Origin: Polyangiaceae bacterium
Lineage (GTDB): Bacteria; Myxococcota_A; Polyangia; Polyangiales; Polyangiaceae
DNA: 56,668 nucleotides
Assembly (NCBI GenBank): GCA_025936115.1
Contig: JAICTZ010000048.1
Span: 1-56,668, forward strand
Direction of reading: 5' to 3'
Shown here: positions 1 to 10,870 of the stretch, in pieces
Layout: every line of letters starts with the position of its first letter
Numbering within the stretch: position 1 is the first letter of the stretch
Made by a program: the position numbers and the translations under genes
The notes under the pieces: generated by a model
Databases searched by the model: none
Told to the model about the DNA's origin: nothing
The model's input: the letters and a program-made list of their open reading frames with translations, nothing else

Positions 1-1991
<1,991 letters not shown>

Positions 1992-2065
1992 GGAGGGGCG
2001 GCAGTGTAGCTCGACGGACGGGGCCGTGCCGGGCGCGGGCTCTCGGGTCGGCGCGGTCTCGCGTT

Positions 2066-2668
2066 TTAGGGCGTCGTGCGGAGGCGAATCGCCTTGAGCG
2101 CCGCCAGCAGGTTCGCGGTGACGTTCGTCCCGTCAGCGAGCGAGAAGGCTCGCTGTGTGCCGCCCGCGTCCGCGATTTCGTCGAGCAGGCTTTGATCGAT
2201 GCCGCCGAAGCCAATGACGAACGTCCTGACGGCGCTCGTCATGTACGCCTCCTGCGTGATGGTAGCGATGTTATCGACGTTCGTATCGCAGCCTTGTGGC
2301 TCGCCGTCCGTGACGAGGACAATCGAGGTGCTCTCCGTCGGGTGGTCGGCTTGCTCCCGCCACGGCATGACCGCCCGACGCGAGCTCGCCGGCCTGTCCG
2401 GCGGCGCCCGACGCGTTGGTCGCGCCCGCCTCCGTCGCGCCGCCGGACGCGGCTTGGCCCGCTTCACCCGATGAAGCGCCGTAGGTCTGGCCGCCGTTTT
2501 CCAGGCTGCCGCCGGTCCGCCCTTCCCGGCTCCACTCCGCCCTGCGAGCGCAGCAGCAGCGCCTCCGGCTCCCACCCGCCGCGGCGCTGAACCGTCGCGC
2601 CCGCCGCACGCGACGAACGCCCCGAGCGTGACTCCCGCACCAACCCCGAATGCCGCTCGACTCCGCAT
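2066..2668 (-). pseudogene. decayed VWA-domain lipoprotein
   Basis: The frame opening at 2668 starts with a lipoprotein-like signal (MRSRAAFGVGAGVTLGAFVAC) and closes with the C-terminal half of a von Willebrand A domain (TSIVLVTDGEPQGCD, then VRTFVIGFGG and ALKAIR). Between them the frame reads Arg/Pro-rich nonsense. The typical myxobacterial linker (GRTGGSLENGGQTYG, EAGQAASGGATEAG) sits instead in the neighbouring frame at roughly 2530-2360. The reading frame therefore shifts out and back, and the N-terminal half of the VWA domain, including the metal-binding DxSxS loop, is missing. It most likely derives from a secreted VWA lipoprotein of about 400 residues by a central deletion. A sequencing error could explain one frameshift but not the missing half-domain. 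I call it a pseudogene with fair confidence. Confidence 0.6.
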
Positions 2669-2726
2669 CGTCTCGTGCCGCGCAGCCTACATGGTTACTC
2701 GGCGCCTCGCCCGCGCGGCGTGCTCC

Positions 2727-5336
2727 TCAGGAGCCCTTGCCCTCGAACAAGTCGTTGAACGCGCGATCGAAATCGTCGTCGTCGTTCACGGCGCGCGCCG
2801 TCGGCGCGGGTTTCACTTGCTGGATGCTCGGGTCGAGGGCGTTCAGGCGATCGGCGACGTCACGGTAGCCGGGGTCGCGGCGGGCGATCTTCTGGAAGTA
2901 GTAGAGCGCGTCGCCCTTCTGTCCCTTCATTTCGTAGACGGTGCCGAGGTCGTAATAGAGGTTCATCTCCTGCTCGACCGTCTTCGACTGGGCGCCGAGC
3001 GCTTTGACGTACGCTTCGGCCGAGCGCTCGAGCTGCCCCTGCTCGAGGTAGATCAAGCCGATCATTGCGTAACACATGCATTCGCGATGCTGATCACGCG
3101 CGGCCTGCTCGAACTCGGTGATGGCTTCCGTGACGAGGCCCATCTCTTTGTAGGCGACGCCGAGGTCGTAATGGGTCGCGCTGTCGGCTTCGACCACCTG
3201 CGCCCGCACACCGGCTTTGAACTTCGCGAACACCTGGTCGACGTCGACGTCGACCATGCTGGAGGTCACCTCCGACGACCGCATGCTCTCGGGCTGGTCG
3301 AGCTCGTCCAGCGCTCCGAGGGAGGCGGCGACGTCGGCGGTAGGCGCGGCGGGCGCGCCCCTCGCCGCGCCGAGCAGGCTGCGGTCGATGGTCTGGCTCG
3401 AGCCCGACGCCGCGAGCGATTCCTCGACCTCACGCAGGCGCTCGAGCACGAGGCGGTGATTCGGCGTGCGCGCGAGCTGCTCCTGCAGGATGGTGCGCGC
3501 GTCTTCGTGCAGGCCGCGCGCGACGAAAAATTCCGCTTCGTCGAGGGCTTCCTCGAGCACCTCGAGGTCCGGGGGGACGTGGGCGGTGGGCGGCTCCTCG
3601 ATGACGCTGATTTCCTCGACGACTTCCTCGAAACCGGCGCCGTCGGCGTTCGTGGGGGCGTAGCTCGGCAGCGGTCGCGCCTCGTCGGGCACGAAAGGCT
3701 CGTCGACGATGAGCAGCTTCGGCCCCGTGGTGTTCGTGGTGCCGCGATGCAGCGCCTGGTCGGCGCCGACCTCTTCGAGATCGTACGAAGGCAGCGGCGC
3801 GTCCGGATCGAAGGTGTCGAGCACGGGCGGGCTACCCGAGGAGGTCGTGCTCGTCGTTTCGGTCGGAGCGAGGGGCGCCCCCACCTGTTCGAGCATCGCA
3901 AGCGCGGCCACGTGTGTCGGCTCGACCTCGATCACTTCGCGCAGGAGCGCTTCCGCTTCGAAATGCTCGCCGCGATCGAGGTGGAGCGCCGCGAGATTGA
4001 CGGTCTCGGTGATGGCGCCTTCGCGATCGCCCGACTCGATCAGGAGCTCGCGCAGCTTCGCGCGAATGTCGAGCGAGCGCGGCTCGATCTCGAGCGCGAT
4101 GTGCAAGGTCTCGATGGCCTTCGGATACAGGCGCAGCCGCTTGAACGAGTCCGCGTCGACGATGGCCTTCTTGGCGTGCGCGCGCGCGTCGAACGAAGCC
4201 GCGGGCTCCGCGACCTCCTCGATCACCGGCTGGGGCTCGTCGACGACGACGATGTCGGGGGGCAGGCTCGTCGTCGAGCTGCTCTTGCCCGTCCTTTCCT
4301 CGATGAAATCGACGGCCGAGTCGGCGACGCTCACCGAGATGCTCGAGCTCGGGGGCGCGGAGCTCGGCGCCGGGGCGCGCACGCTCTCGAGCGCTCGCAC
4401 ACCCTCGTCGTCACCCGCGATCTGTTGCAAGTGCTTGAGGAGCTGCTTGTAGAGGTCGACCTTGCCCTGCTCCCGGGCAATGCGCGCCATTTCCTTGTGC
4501 ACCTCGAGCGCCTTGGCTTCCTGCCCGATGAGTTGGAAGGCGCGGGCGAGGAGCGTGAGCGTATCGAGGTCGCGCGGGTCGGTTTGGAAGCAGACCTGGA
4601 GCTTCGAAAGGGCTTGTAAGCCGTCCTCGCGTGAGCCGCGCTCGAGGTAAAGCTCCGCCGCGACGCGCGCGAAGCGCGGGTCGATGCGGAAGTGCAAAAT
4701 GCGCTCGATGACCTTCAGCGCGTCCTCGCGCCGCGATAGTCCGAGCAAGAGCTCGGCCGCTCGCCAGAAGAGCTCGATCGCCTCGTCGAGGCTCTGGACG
4801 CGGCAGCAGGCTTCGGCGAGCCTCAAATGCGGGAGCGGATTCGACGGATCGAGCTCGACCATGCGCCGAAACACGTCGATCGCTTCGCGATCGCGGCCGC
4901 CGCGTTGCAGGCGCGTCGCGACCTCGTCGTAGGCGGCGAGGGCGTCGCTCGTGAGTCCGAGCTGCGTGTAGATCTCGGCGAGCTTCGGGACGATGTGGCC
5001 GTAACGGTCGGCGAGCGCGGGCGCATGCTTCTTGATGAGCTCGCGGATCTGCTTGTAGACGGCGATGGCCTTGAGCGCGAAGCCCTGCGACGAGTAGTAC
5101 TGCCCGACCCGATCGTACGTCGCGATCGCTTCCGGGAACGCTTGCAGCCGCGCCTGTAAGTCGCCGATCTTGAGTAGCGTGCGAGCGTCGTTCGGGTCGT
5201 CTTGAATGACCCGCTGATATTCAGCGATCGCCCGATCGTACTTCTTTTTTTCGACGTACTTCTGGGCGGACTGAAGGACTTTCTCGCGGTCGATGGGCAC
5301 GGGCGTGATGGGGTCCGCACGACTTTCGTCGCGCAT
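2727..5336 (-). CDS. tetratricopeptide-repeat protein, 869 aa
   Basis: Starts MRDESRADPITPVPIDREKV at 5336 and ends FNDLFEGKGS. The N-terminal ~300 residues are consecutive TPR helices (for example KKYDRAIAEYQRVIQDDPND, then further repeats of the same register). A second block lies near residues 385-470 and a third in the last 180 residues (YDLGVAYKEMGLVTEAITEF). Acidic, Pro/Ser-rich linkers with repeated IVVDEP/LIVDEP patches separate the blocks. There is no signal peptide or membrane segment, so a cytoplasmic scaffold is likely. No catalytic domain is visible. It stands alone, with 58 nt to the decayed VWA gene downstream and a divergent threonine deaminase upstream. Proteins of this build are common in myxobacteria and mostly uncharacterised; no specific function can be assigned. 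Confidence 0.88.
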   Translation of the reverse strand: MRDESRADPITPVPIDREKVLQSAQKYVEKKKYDRAIAEYQRVIQDDPNDARTLLKIGDLQARLQAFPEAIATYDRVGQYYSSQGFALKAIAVYKQIRELIKKHAPALADRYGHIVPKLAEIYTQLGLTSDALAAYDEVATRLQRGGRDREAIDVFRRMVELDPSNPLPHLRLAEACCRVQSLDEAIELFWRAAELLLGLSRREDALKVIERILHFRIDPRFARVAAELYLERGSREDGLQALSKLQVCFQTDPRDLDTLTLLARAFQLIGQEAKALEVHKEMARIAREQGKVDLYKQLLKHLQQIAGDDEGVRALESVRAPAPSSAPPSSSISVSVADSAVDFIEERTGKSSSTTSLPPDIVVVDEPQPVIEEVAEPAASFDARAHAKKAIVDADSFKRLRLYPKAIETLHIALEIEPRSLDIRAKLRELLIESGDREGAITETVNLAALHLDRGEHFEAEALLREVIEVEPTHVAALAMLEQVGAPLAPTETTSTTSSGSPPVLDTFDPDAPLPSYDLEEVGADQALHRGTTNTTGPKLLIVDEPFVPDEARPLPSYAPTNADGAGFEEVVEEISVIEEPPTAHVPPDLEVLEEALDEAEFFVARGLHEDARTILQEQLARTPNHRLVLERLREVEESLAASGSSQTIDRSLLGAARGAPAAPTADVAASLGALDELDQPESMRSSEVTSSMVDVDVDQVFAKFKAGVRAQVVEADSATHYDLGVAYKEMGLVTEAITEFEQAARDQHRECMCYAMIGLIYLEQGQLERSAEAYVKALGAQSKTVEQEMNLYYDLGTVYEMKGQKGDALYYFQKIARRDPGYRDVADRLNALDPSIQQVKPAPTARAVNDDDDFDRAFNDLFEGKGS

Positions 5337-5584
5337 GCGCTCGCGCAGCGAGAGACGTTCGGAAGCACAGAAGCATAGGTCAGTCAGCCCATTCGGTCAA
5401 CGAATGCACCCCCCGGGAAACGCGCGTTCACAAGGCGTTTTTTTGCGCGGCTCGCGCCTCTTCGGCCGCGGCGACCGGCATCGCGCACCGGCCGCGGCAT
5501 CGGCACTTGGTGAAGGTGCGAGGCGGCACTACCTTTACGCCGCTCCACCGCTGCTTTTCCGCCCAGGCCCGAGACTAAGACCCC

Positions 5585-6805
5585 ATGAGTGACGACCAAG
5601 TCACGCTCGAACGAATTCGCGCGGCGCGCGCACGGCTGTCGGGCCGAGTGCTCGCGACACCGTGCCGGCTGAGCGCACGACTGAGCGAGCGCCTCGGGAA
5701 TCCAGTCTACCTGAAGCTCGAGTCCTTGCACCCGACCGGCAGCTTCAAGGAGCGCGGCGCGTGCAATCGCATCCTGCTCCTGTCGGACACCGACCGCGCG
5801 CGCGGCGTGATTGCGGCGAGCGCGGGAAATCACGCTCAGGCAGTCGCGCGCCATGCGGCGGTGCTCGGTATTCGCGCGACGGTCGTGATGCCCGAAACGA
5901 CCCCGCTCGTGAAAGTGACGGCCGCGCGCCGGCTCGGTGCCGAGGTCGTGCTCCACGGCCAGAGCTACGACGAAGCTTCCGAGCGCGCGCTCGAGCTCGT
6001 GCGTGAAAAAGGCCTCACGCTGATTCACCCCTTCGACGATCCGGACGTGATCGCCGGGCAGGGGACGATCGGGCTCGAGCTGCTCGAACAGGTGCCGGAC
6101 GTGGCAGCCGTCGTGGTGCCGATCGGCGGCGGCGGTCTCATTGCGGGCGTGGGCGTCGCCGTGAAGGCGCTGGCGCCGCACGTGCGCGTCCACGGCGTCG
6201 AGTCGCGCACGTTCCCCGGGATGAAACAAGCCGTCGAACAGTCGTCACCGCCGTCGATCCTCGGCGGCAAATCCATCGCCGACGGCATTGCCGTGCGGCG
6301 CGTCGGTCAGCTCACGCGGCGTCTCGTCGCAGAGAGCGTCGACGATATCGCGCTCGTCGAGGAGGAGGAAATCGCCGAAGCGATCCTGTTCTTGCTCGAG
6401 GCGGACAAGACCGTCGCGGAGGGCGCCGGCGCCGTCGGCGTCGCGGCGCTGATGCACGCGCGAACTCCGCCGGTCCCCGGCGCGATCGCCGTCGTGGTGA
6501 GTGGCGGCAACATCGACGTGAACCTGGTCTCGCGCGTGATCGAGCGCGGGCTCGTGCAGACGGGACGTACGGCGCGCTTCCGCGTGGTGCTGCCCGACGT
6601 CGCGGGCGCGCTCGCCGAGCTCGCGAGCGCCGTCGCCGACTTGCGCGCCAACATCCTCGAGATAGAGCACGACCGAGCGTTCGCGGGCGTCGAGCTCGGG
6701 CAGACGCTCGTCGAGCTCGTGCTCGAGACGCGCGGTCACGAGCACGTCGAGGAAGTGCGCACCGAGCTCACGCGCCGCTTCACGCTGCACCCGCGCGCGT
6801 CCTGA
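5585..6805 (+). CDS. ilvA: threonine ammonia-lyase (threonine deaminase) with C-terminal ACT domain
   Basis: A PLP-dependent fold-type II enzyme converting L-threonine to 2-oxobutanoate and ammonia, in the cytoplasm; this is the entry to isoleucine synthesis or threonine catabolism. The PLP lysine is K55 in GSFKERGA. The phosphate-binding loop GGGGLIAG is near residue 181, the asparagine loop SAGNHAQ near residue 79, and SGGN near 306. Residues about 328-400 form a single ACT-like domain (RFRVVLPDVAGALAELAS). At 406 aa this is the medium form: longer than ACT-less TdcB, shorter than biosynthetic IlvA with two regulatory modules. The choice between ilvA and tdcB naming is therefore open. The gene is monocistronic, with 248 gene-free bases upstream and 197 before the kinase gene. 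Confidence 0.93.
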   Translation: MSDDQVTLERIRAARARLSGRVLATPCRLSARLSERLGNPVYLKLESLHPTGSFKERGACNRILLLSDTDRARGVIAASAGNHAQAVARHAAVLGIRATVVMPETTPLVKVTAARRLGAEVVLHGQSYDEASERALELVREKGLTLIHPFDDPDVIAGQGTIGLELLEQVPDVAAVVVPIGGGGLIAGVGVAVKALAPHVRVHGVESRTFPGMKQAVEQSSPPSILGGKSIADGIAVRRVGQLTRRLVAESVDDIALVEEEEIAEAILFLLEADKTVAEGAGAVGVAALMHARTPPVPGAIAVVVSGGNIDVNLVSRVIERGLVQTGRTARFRVVLPDVAGALAELASAVADLRANILEIEHDRAFAGVELGQTLVELVLETRGHEHVEEVRTELTRRFTLHPRAS

Positions 6806-7002
6806 GCGCGTAAGTGCCCTTCGCGCGCGGGTGCGCAGCTGTGCCGCAAGGTGCGGCGCGTGCCGCCCTCGAATAATGGGGGCGCTCGCCCTGGCGTTAA
6901 CTTCGAAAGGTGGGGAGACGTTGGGGGACTCACCGTGAAAATCGTCAAACTGACCCAGGTCGCCCAGGCCGCGAAAATCTCGCGGGAAAGGGCGCTGCGA
7001 CC

Positions 7003-8604
7003 ATGAAGGAGACGGGGGTCGGCGAAGGGCAAGTACTCGGTCGCTACGAGCTGCTCTTGCGCGTCGCGCAGGGCGGCATGGCGCGCGTCTGGGCGGCTCG
7101 CCTACATGGTACGCGCGGCTTCCGCAAACTCGTTGCAGTCAAAACCATCCTGCCGAACGTCATGGACAGCCAGCGTCTCGAGCAGATGTTCCTCGAGGAA
7201 GCGACGCTCGCGTCCGGCATTCACCATCCGAACGTCGTCGATACGATCGAGCTCGGTGAGCAGGACGGCGTGCTGTTCATGGCGCTCGAGTGGGTCGACG
7301 GCGAGTCGCTCAGCCTCGTGATGCAGGAGGCGAACAAGGTCGGCGGCGTCCCGCTGCCGATCGGCGTCAACCTGGTCGTCCAGGCTTGCAAGGGCCTGCA
7401 CTCCGCGCACGAGCTCGCCGACGAAACGGGCGCGCCGCTCGGCGTCGTGCACCGCGACGTTTCCCCGCACAACGTGCTCGTCTCGTTCAGCGGCATCGCC
7501 AAAGTGGTCGATTTCGGCATCGCCAAGGCCACGCAACGCGCCTCGACGCTCACCGAGGCGGGCGAGGTCAAAGGCAAGCTCGCCTACATGGCGCCCGAGC
7601 AAATTCGCGGCCGCGCCGTCGATCGCCGTACCGACGTGTTCGCGCTCGGCACGCTGCTCTATCAGCTCACGACCGGCCGTCACCCCTGGAAGGGCGACCA
7701 CCCGGGAGAGACCACGGAGCGGCTCTGCTCGGATCGTCCGGTCACGCCGCCTTCGGCGTTTTGCGACGACTATCCGGAGGCGCTCGAAGCCGCCGTGCAC
7801 AAAGCGCTCGAGAAGGATCCCGACAAGCGTTTCCCGACGGCCGAGCGTTTTCTCGTCGCGCTCGAAGAGGCCGTGCCGAGCTCGCTCGAAGGTAATGCCG
7901 AGGCGCGGATCGCCGAGTTCATGCAGAAGCTAGTCGGGCCGCGCGGCGTCGAGCGGCGCAAGCAGATCCGGCTGGCGGGTGACCTCTTGGATCAGCGCCG
8001 CGCGCTCTCCGGCACCGTCACGACGACGACGGGCACGAGCGGTTCGACCGGCGCGGTCGCGGTGGACGCGGGCGCCTCTTCGAGCAGGCTCAGCGTGGTC
8101 GGCCAGCCCGGGATCACGGGGATGACGCCCTCGATCCGCGTGGAACGGCGCCGCCTCGACAAGCTCGTGTGGGCGGCAGTGGCCGTCGCGTTTGCGGGCG
8201 GCTTCGGCTTCTTCGCGCGCCGCACCTTGAACAGCGGCCAAGCGACGAGCGCGTCAGCCGCGCCCGTCGTCGCGCCTGAGCTCCCGACGGTGCCCTCGCA
8301 AGTCGCCACGGCGAGCGCCGCCCCGCCCCCGACCGCGGCCGCGAGTGCCGCGCACGCGAGCACGGAGTCCGACGCGCCGCCCGAACGGGACGCGAGCTCG
8401 CGCACGAAGAGCAAGCCCGGCTTCCACGCCGTGCGTGCCGTCGCGCTGCACGGCGTCACCGCCACGCCTGCGCCGTCCCCCGCAGCCGCGAGCGGGACGC
8501 CCGCCAAGTCCGAGCCCGCGAGCGCACCCACGCCGGGCGCCGTGGCCGCGCCAAAACCGAGTGCCAACGCCTGGGATCCTTCGACGTTCGGCAATCGCTA
8601 CTGA
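7003..8604 (+). CDS. membrane-anchored Ser/Thr protein kinase
   Basis: I place the start at ATG 7003 (MKETGVGEGQVLGRYELL), preceded by GGGAAAGGG; an in-frame start at 6910 would add 31 residues lacking kinase similarity. Kinase landmarks are a Gly-loop VAQGGMARVW (21-30), the ATP-binding lysine K47 in VAVKTI, the catalytic loop HRDVSPHN (150-157), DFG at 170-172 and YMAPEQ. The loop carries Ser where canonical kinases have Lys (HRDxKxxN); HRDVSPxN is a recurrent myxobacterial variant. A single membrane helix lies near residues 388-405 (LVWAAVAVAFAGGFGFF), followed by a ~150-aa Ala/Pro/Ser-rich exported tail ending WDPSTFGNRY. It heads a five-gene operon of envelope proteins, suggesting that the kinase reads or controls them; its substrates are unknown. 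Confidence 0.93.
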   Translation: MKETGVGEGQVLGRYELLLRVAQGGMARVWAARLHGTRGFRKLVAVKTILPNVMDSQRLEQMFLEEATLASGIHHPNVVDTIELGEQDGVLFMALEWVDGESLSLVMQEANKVGGVPLPIGVNLVVQACKGLHSAHELADETGAPLGVVHRDVSPHNVLVSFSGIAKVVDFGIAKATQRASTLTEAGEVKGKLAYMAPEQIRGRAVDRRTDVFALGTLLYQLTTGRHPWKGDHPGETTERLCSDRPVTPPSAFCDDYPEALEAAVHKALEKDPDKRFPTAERFLVALEEAVPSSLEGNAEARIAEFMQKLVGPRGVERRKQIRLAGDLLDQRRALSGTVTTTTGTSGSTGAVAVDAGASSSRLSVVGQPGITGMTPSIRVERRRLDKLVWAAVAVAFAGGFGFFARRTLNSGQATSASAAPVVAPELPTVPSQVATASAAPPPTAAASAAHASTESDAPPERDASSRTKSKPGFHAVRAVALHGVTATPAPSPAAASGTPAKSEPASAPTPGAVAAPKPSANAWDPSTFGNRY

Positions 8605-8624
8605 GACAAAGAGGGAGTGAAGCG

Positions 8625-9866
8625 ATGAACGTAATGCGTCAACGAAATGTGTGGCTGTTCGGCTTCGGGCTCGTGAGCCCGCTACTGCTCGGCATGGTTT
8701 CATGCGGAAGCGATACGGGTGGCGGTATCACGCTGCCGCAGGCCGGCAGCTCGGCGAGCGGGCGTGGCGGCTCCGACGGTAACGGCGCCACGGGCGGAGA
8801 CGTCATCGCAACGGCGGGTAGCGCCGACGACGCCGGTGGCGGCGGCCAGGCCGACAACACGGCCGCGAGCGGTGGCAGCATGGGCGGTACTCACGCGAGC
8901 GGTGGCAAGGGCGGGACGGGCGGTTCGAGCACCGCGCACAGCGGCGGGACGGACAGCGGCAGCGGCGCCACGGGGGGTACCGACAGCGTTGGCGGCACGG
9001 GGCCGAGCTCCGAAGGCGGGGCGGGCGGCGAGATGGCGGGCGCCGGTAACGAGCCGGGTCAGGCGGGAGCGGGCGGCAGCGTCGACGAAGTTCCGGCCAA
9101 GCTCTGTCTGTTTCACAGCGCGCCTTCCGTCGTCGCTGGCGGTGAAGGCGGCGCGGCTCCGGCGCCGAACGGCGTGGCGGTCGCGACCAACGCGTTCGTC
9201 GGCCCGTACCTCACCGATCTCGCCGGTTTGGCGCTCTATATCTACGGCGCCGACGTTCCGGGCGACTGCAACACGCCGCCCGTGAGCAACTGCACGGCGG
9301 ACTGCCTGCAGTCCTGGCCGCTCTTCGACGCGGGCGAGCGCCAGCTCGATCCGACGCTCGACGACGGGGTTTTCGGCACGATCGATCGCGGCGGCGGCGT
9401 TTACCAGACCACGTATTACGGGTGGCCGCTCTATCGCTACAAGTCCGACACGGCGAGCAACATGATCAACGGCCAGGGCAAGGGCAAGACCTGGTTTGCG
9501 GCCGAGGTCGAGCTGCCGAATCTCATGATCATGCGCGGTCCGGTGAGCGGCGGCGGCGTGAAGTACCTGAGCGACGATCGCGGTCACACGCTGTATTCGC
9601 TCGCGGGCGACACGCTCGGCGGCATCGGTGTAAATCCGAAGAGCGCGTGCACCGGGCCATGCCTCGACGCGTTCACGCCCTTCGCGCCGGGCGCGGTCTA
9701 TCCGGTGACGAGCATCGAGCCGCACGACGTGGCTCTGTTCTTCCGCGCCGACGGCGCGCTACAAACCGCGTACAAGGGCAACCCGCTCTACTACGCGAAG
9801 AGCGACGTTCAGCCGGGCCAAACGAACGGCCTCACCCTGTTCGGGGGAGCGTTGGTGGCGCCGTGA
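8625..9866 (+). CDS. lipoprotein with two Lipoprotein_15 (COG4315-type) repeats
   Basis: A signal peptide ends at C27 (LLLGMVSC), so the protein is a predicted lipoprotein. A Gly/Ser/Thr-rich linker runs to about residue 150. Two copies of the secreted repeat follow: the first has LTDLAGLALYIYG, C-rich NCTADCLQSWPL and YYGWPLYRYKSD with NGQGKGKTWFA; the second has YLSDDRGHTLYSLAGD, CTGPCLDAFTPF and YKGNPLYYAKSD. This repeat family (PF03640) is widespread in secreted bacterial lipoproteins and has no proven biochemical role. The gene lies 20 nt after the kinase gene with GAGGGAG before ATG 8625, and its stop overlaps the likely GTG start of the next gene. A surface or periplasmic role is inferred. 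Confidence 0.87.
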   Translation: MNVMRQRNVWLFGFGLVSPLLLGMVSCGSDTGGGITLPQAGSSASGRGGSDGNGATGGDVIATAGSADDAGGGGQADNTAASGGSMGGTHASGGKGGTGGSSTAHSGGTDSGSGATGGTDSVGGTGPSSEGGAGGEMAGAGNEPGQAGAGGSVDEVPAKLCLFHSAPSVVAGGEGGAAPAPNGVAVATNAFVGPYLTDLAGLALYIYGADVPGDCNTPPVSNCTADCLQSWPLFDAGERQLDPTLDDGVFGTIDRGGGVYQTTYYGWPLYRYKSDTASNMINGQGKGKTWFAAEVELPNLMIMRGPVSGGGVKYLSDDRGHTLYSLAGDTLGGIGVNPKSACTGPCLDAFTPFAPGAVYPVTSIEPHDVALFFRADGALQTAYKGNPLYYAKSDVQPGQTNGLTLFGGALVAP

Positions 9867-10870
9867 CGCCGCGACTGCTGAGCGGGATGCGCCGCGTGTC
9901 CTGGGCGCTCGCGGGTCAGCTGCTCGTGGCACTGCCCGCGAACGGCGCGCCCGCGCCGACGGAAAAAGCCGCAGCCGAAGCGTTGTTCCAAGAGGGCACG
10001 ACGCTGATGGCCGAGCGGAAATACGCGGCGGCCTGCGCCAAATTCGAGGCGAGCCAAGCCATCGAATCGGGACTCGGCGTCAAGCTGTGGCTCGCCGATT
10101 GTTACGATCGCGAAGGCCGGACGGCGAGCGCGTGGGCGCTCTTCAGCGAAGCCGCAGCGCTCGCGCACCAGAGCGGACAGACGGAGCGCGAGCACGCCGC
10201 GAGCGAGCGCGGCGCGGATCTCGAGCGGCGCTTGTCGAAGCTCGAGCTCAAGGCGCCGCCCGCCGGCTTACCCGCCGGGGTGAGCGTGACACTGAACGGC
10301 GTCGCCATCCCGTATGCTTCGCTCGGCTCGTCGCTGCCCGTCGATCCGGGGCCGCAGCGGATCGTGTTCGAAGCCCCTGGCTATCGAACGCTGAGACTGC
10401 AAGCGCAGGTCCCCGCCGGTCCGAGCAGCATGTCCGTCCAGGTCCCTGCGCTCGCACCCGCGCCCGAAGCGACGCGGGCCGTGACGCCCGTCGCCGACGT
10501 GCCTCGTCACGCTGAGCCGAAACCCGGAGCCACGCAGCGGACGCTCGGTTGGGCGCTCGGTGGGCTCGGCGTGCTCTCGTTCGCAGGGTCGGGCGTGCTC
10601 GCGCTGCGCGCCCATTCGCTCGATCAGCAGTCGCACGCGCATTGTCTCGTCGACGAACCGAACGCCTGCGACGCCGAAGGCGCGTCCCTCCGCGGGCAAG
10701 CTTCGACTTACGGCAACGTCGCCACCGGGGCGTTCATCGCGGGCGCCACCCTCACGACGACCGGTATCGTGTTTTTGCTCACCGCTCCGAGCTCGCACAA
10801 GAAACAAATCGGCCTCAGCGGCCACAGCGTGCCGGGCGGGGGCATCGTCGTCATCTCGGGGAAGCTCTAA
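9863..10870 (+). CDS. exported TPR/PEGA-like protein with two membrane helices
   Basis: The likely start is GTG 9863, overlapping the previous stop (GTGA), with ATG 9887 as an alternative. Either gives a signal-like N-terminus (MRRVSWALAGQLLVALPANGAPA). The region up to about residue 125 is a TPR-like helical pair (EALFQEGTTLMAERKYAAAC, then KLWLADCYDREGRTASAW). Next comes a PEGA-like beta domain (VSVTLNGVAIP, VDPGPQRIVFEAPGYRT), then two hydrophobic helices (LGWALGGLGVLSFAGSGVLAL and GAFIAGATLTTTGIVFLL) flanking a loop with two cysteines. PEGA domains are extracytoplasmic and surface-associated. This architecture is frequent in Polyangia, usually next to Ser/Thr kinases, as here. No enzymatic motif is seen. 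It is translationally linked on both sides, its stop sharing one base with the next ATG. Confidence 0.82.
   Translation: MTPRLLSGMRRVSWALAGQLLVALPANGAPAPTEKAAAEALFQEGTTLMAERKYAAACAKFEASQAIESGLGVKLWLADCYDREGRTASAWALFSEAAALAHQSGQTEREHAASERGADLERRLSKLELKAPPAGLPAGVSVTLNGVAIPYASLGSSLPVDPGPQRIVFEAPGYRTLRLQAQVPAGPSSMSVQVPALAPAPEATRAVTPVADVPRHAEPKPGATQRTLGWALGGLGVLSFAGSGVLALRAHSLDQQSHAHCLVDEPNACDAEGASLRGQASTYGNVATGAFIAGATLTTTGIVFLLTAPSSHKKQIGLSGHSVPGGGIVVISGKL

Noticed and set aside
2628..4619. A 663-codon plus-strand open frame
   Set aside because: Antisense shadow of the TPR gene; its composition mirrors the TPR codons and it has no recognisable domain.
5430..5450. T-run at 5437-5443 as a rho-independent terminator
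   Set aside because: It lies upstream of both divergent genes, not behind a gene, and no stable stem precedes it.
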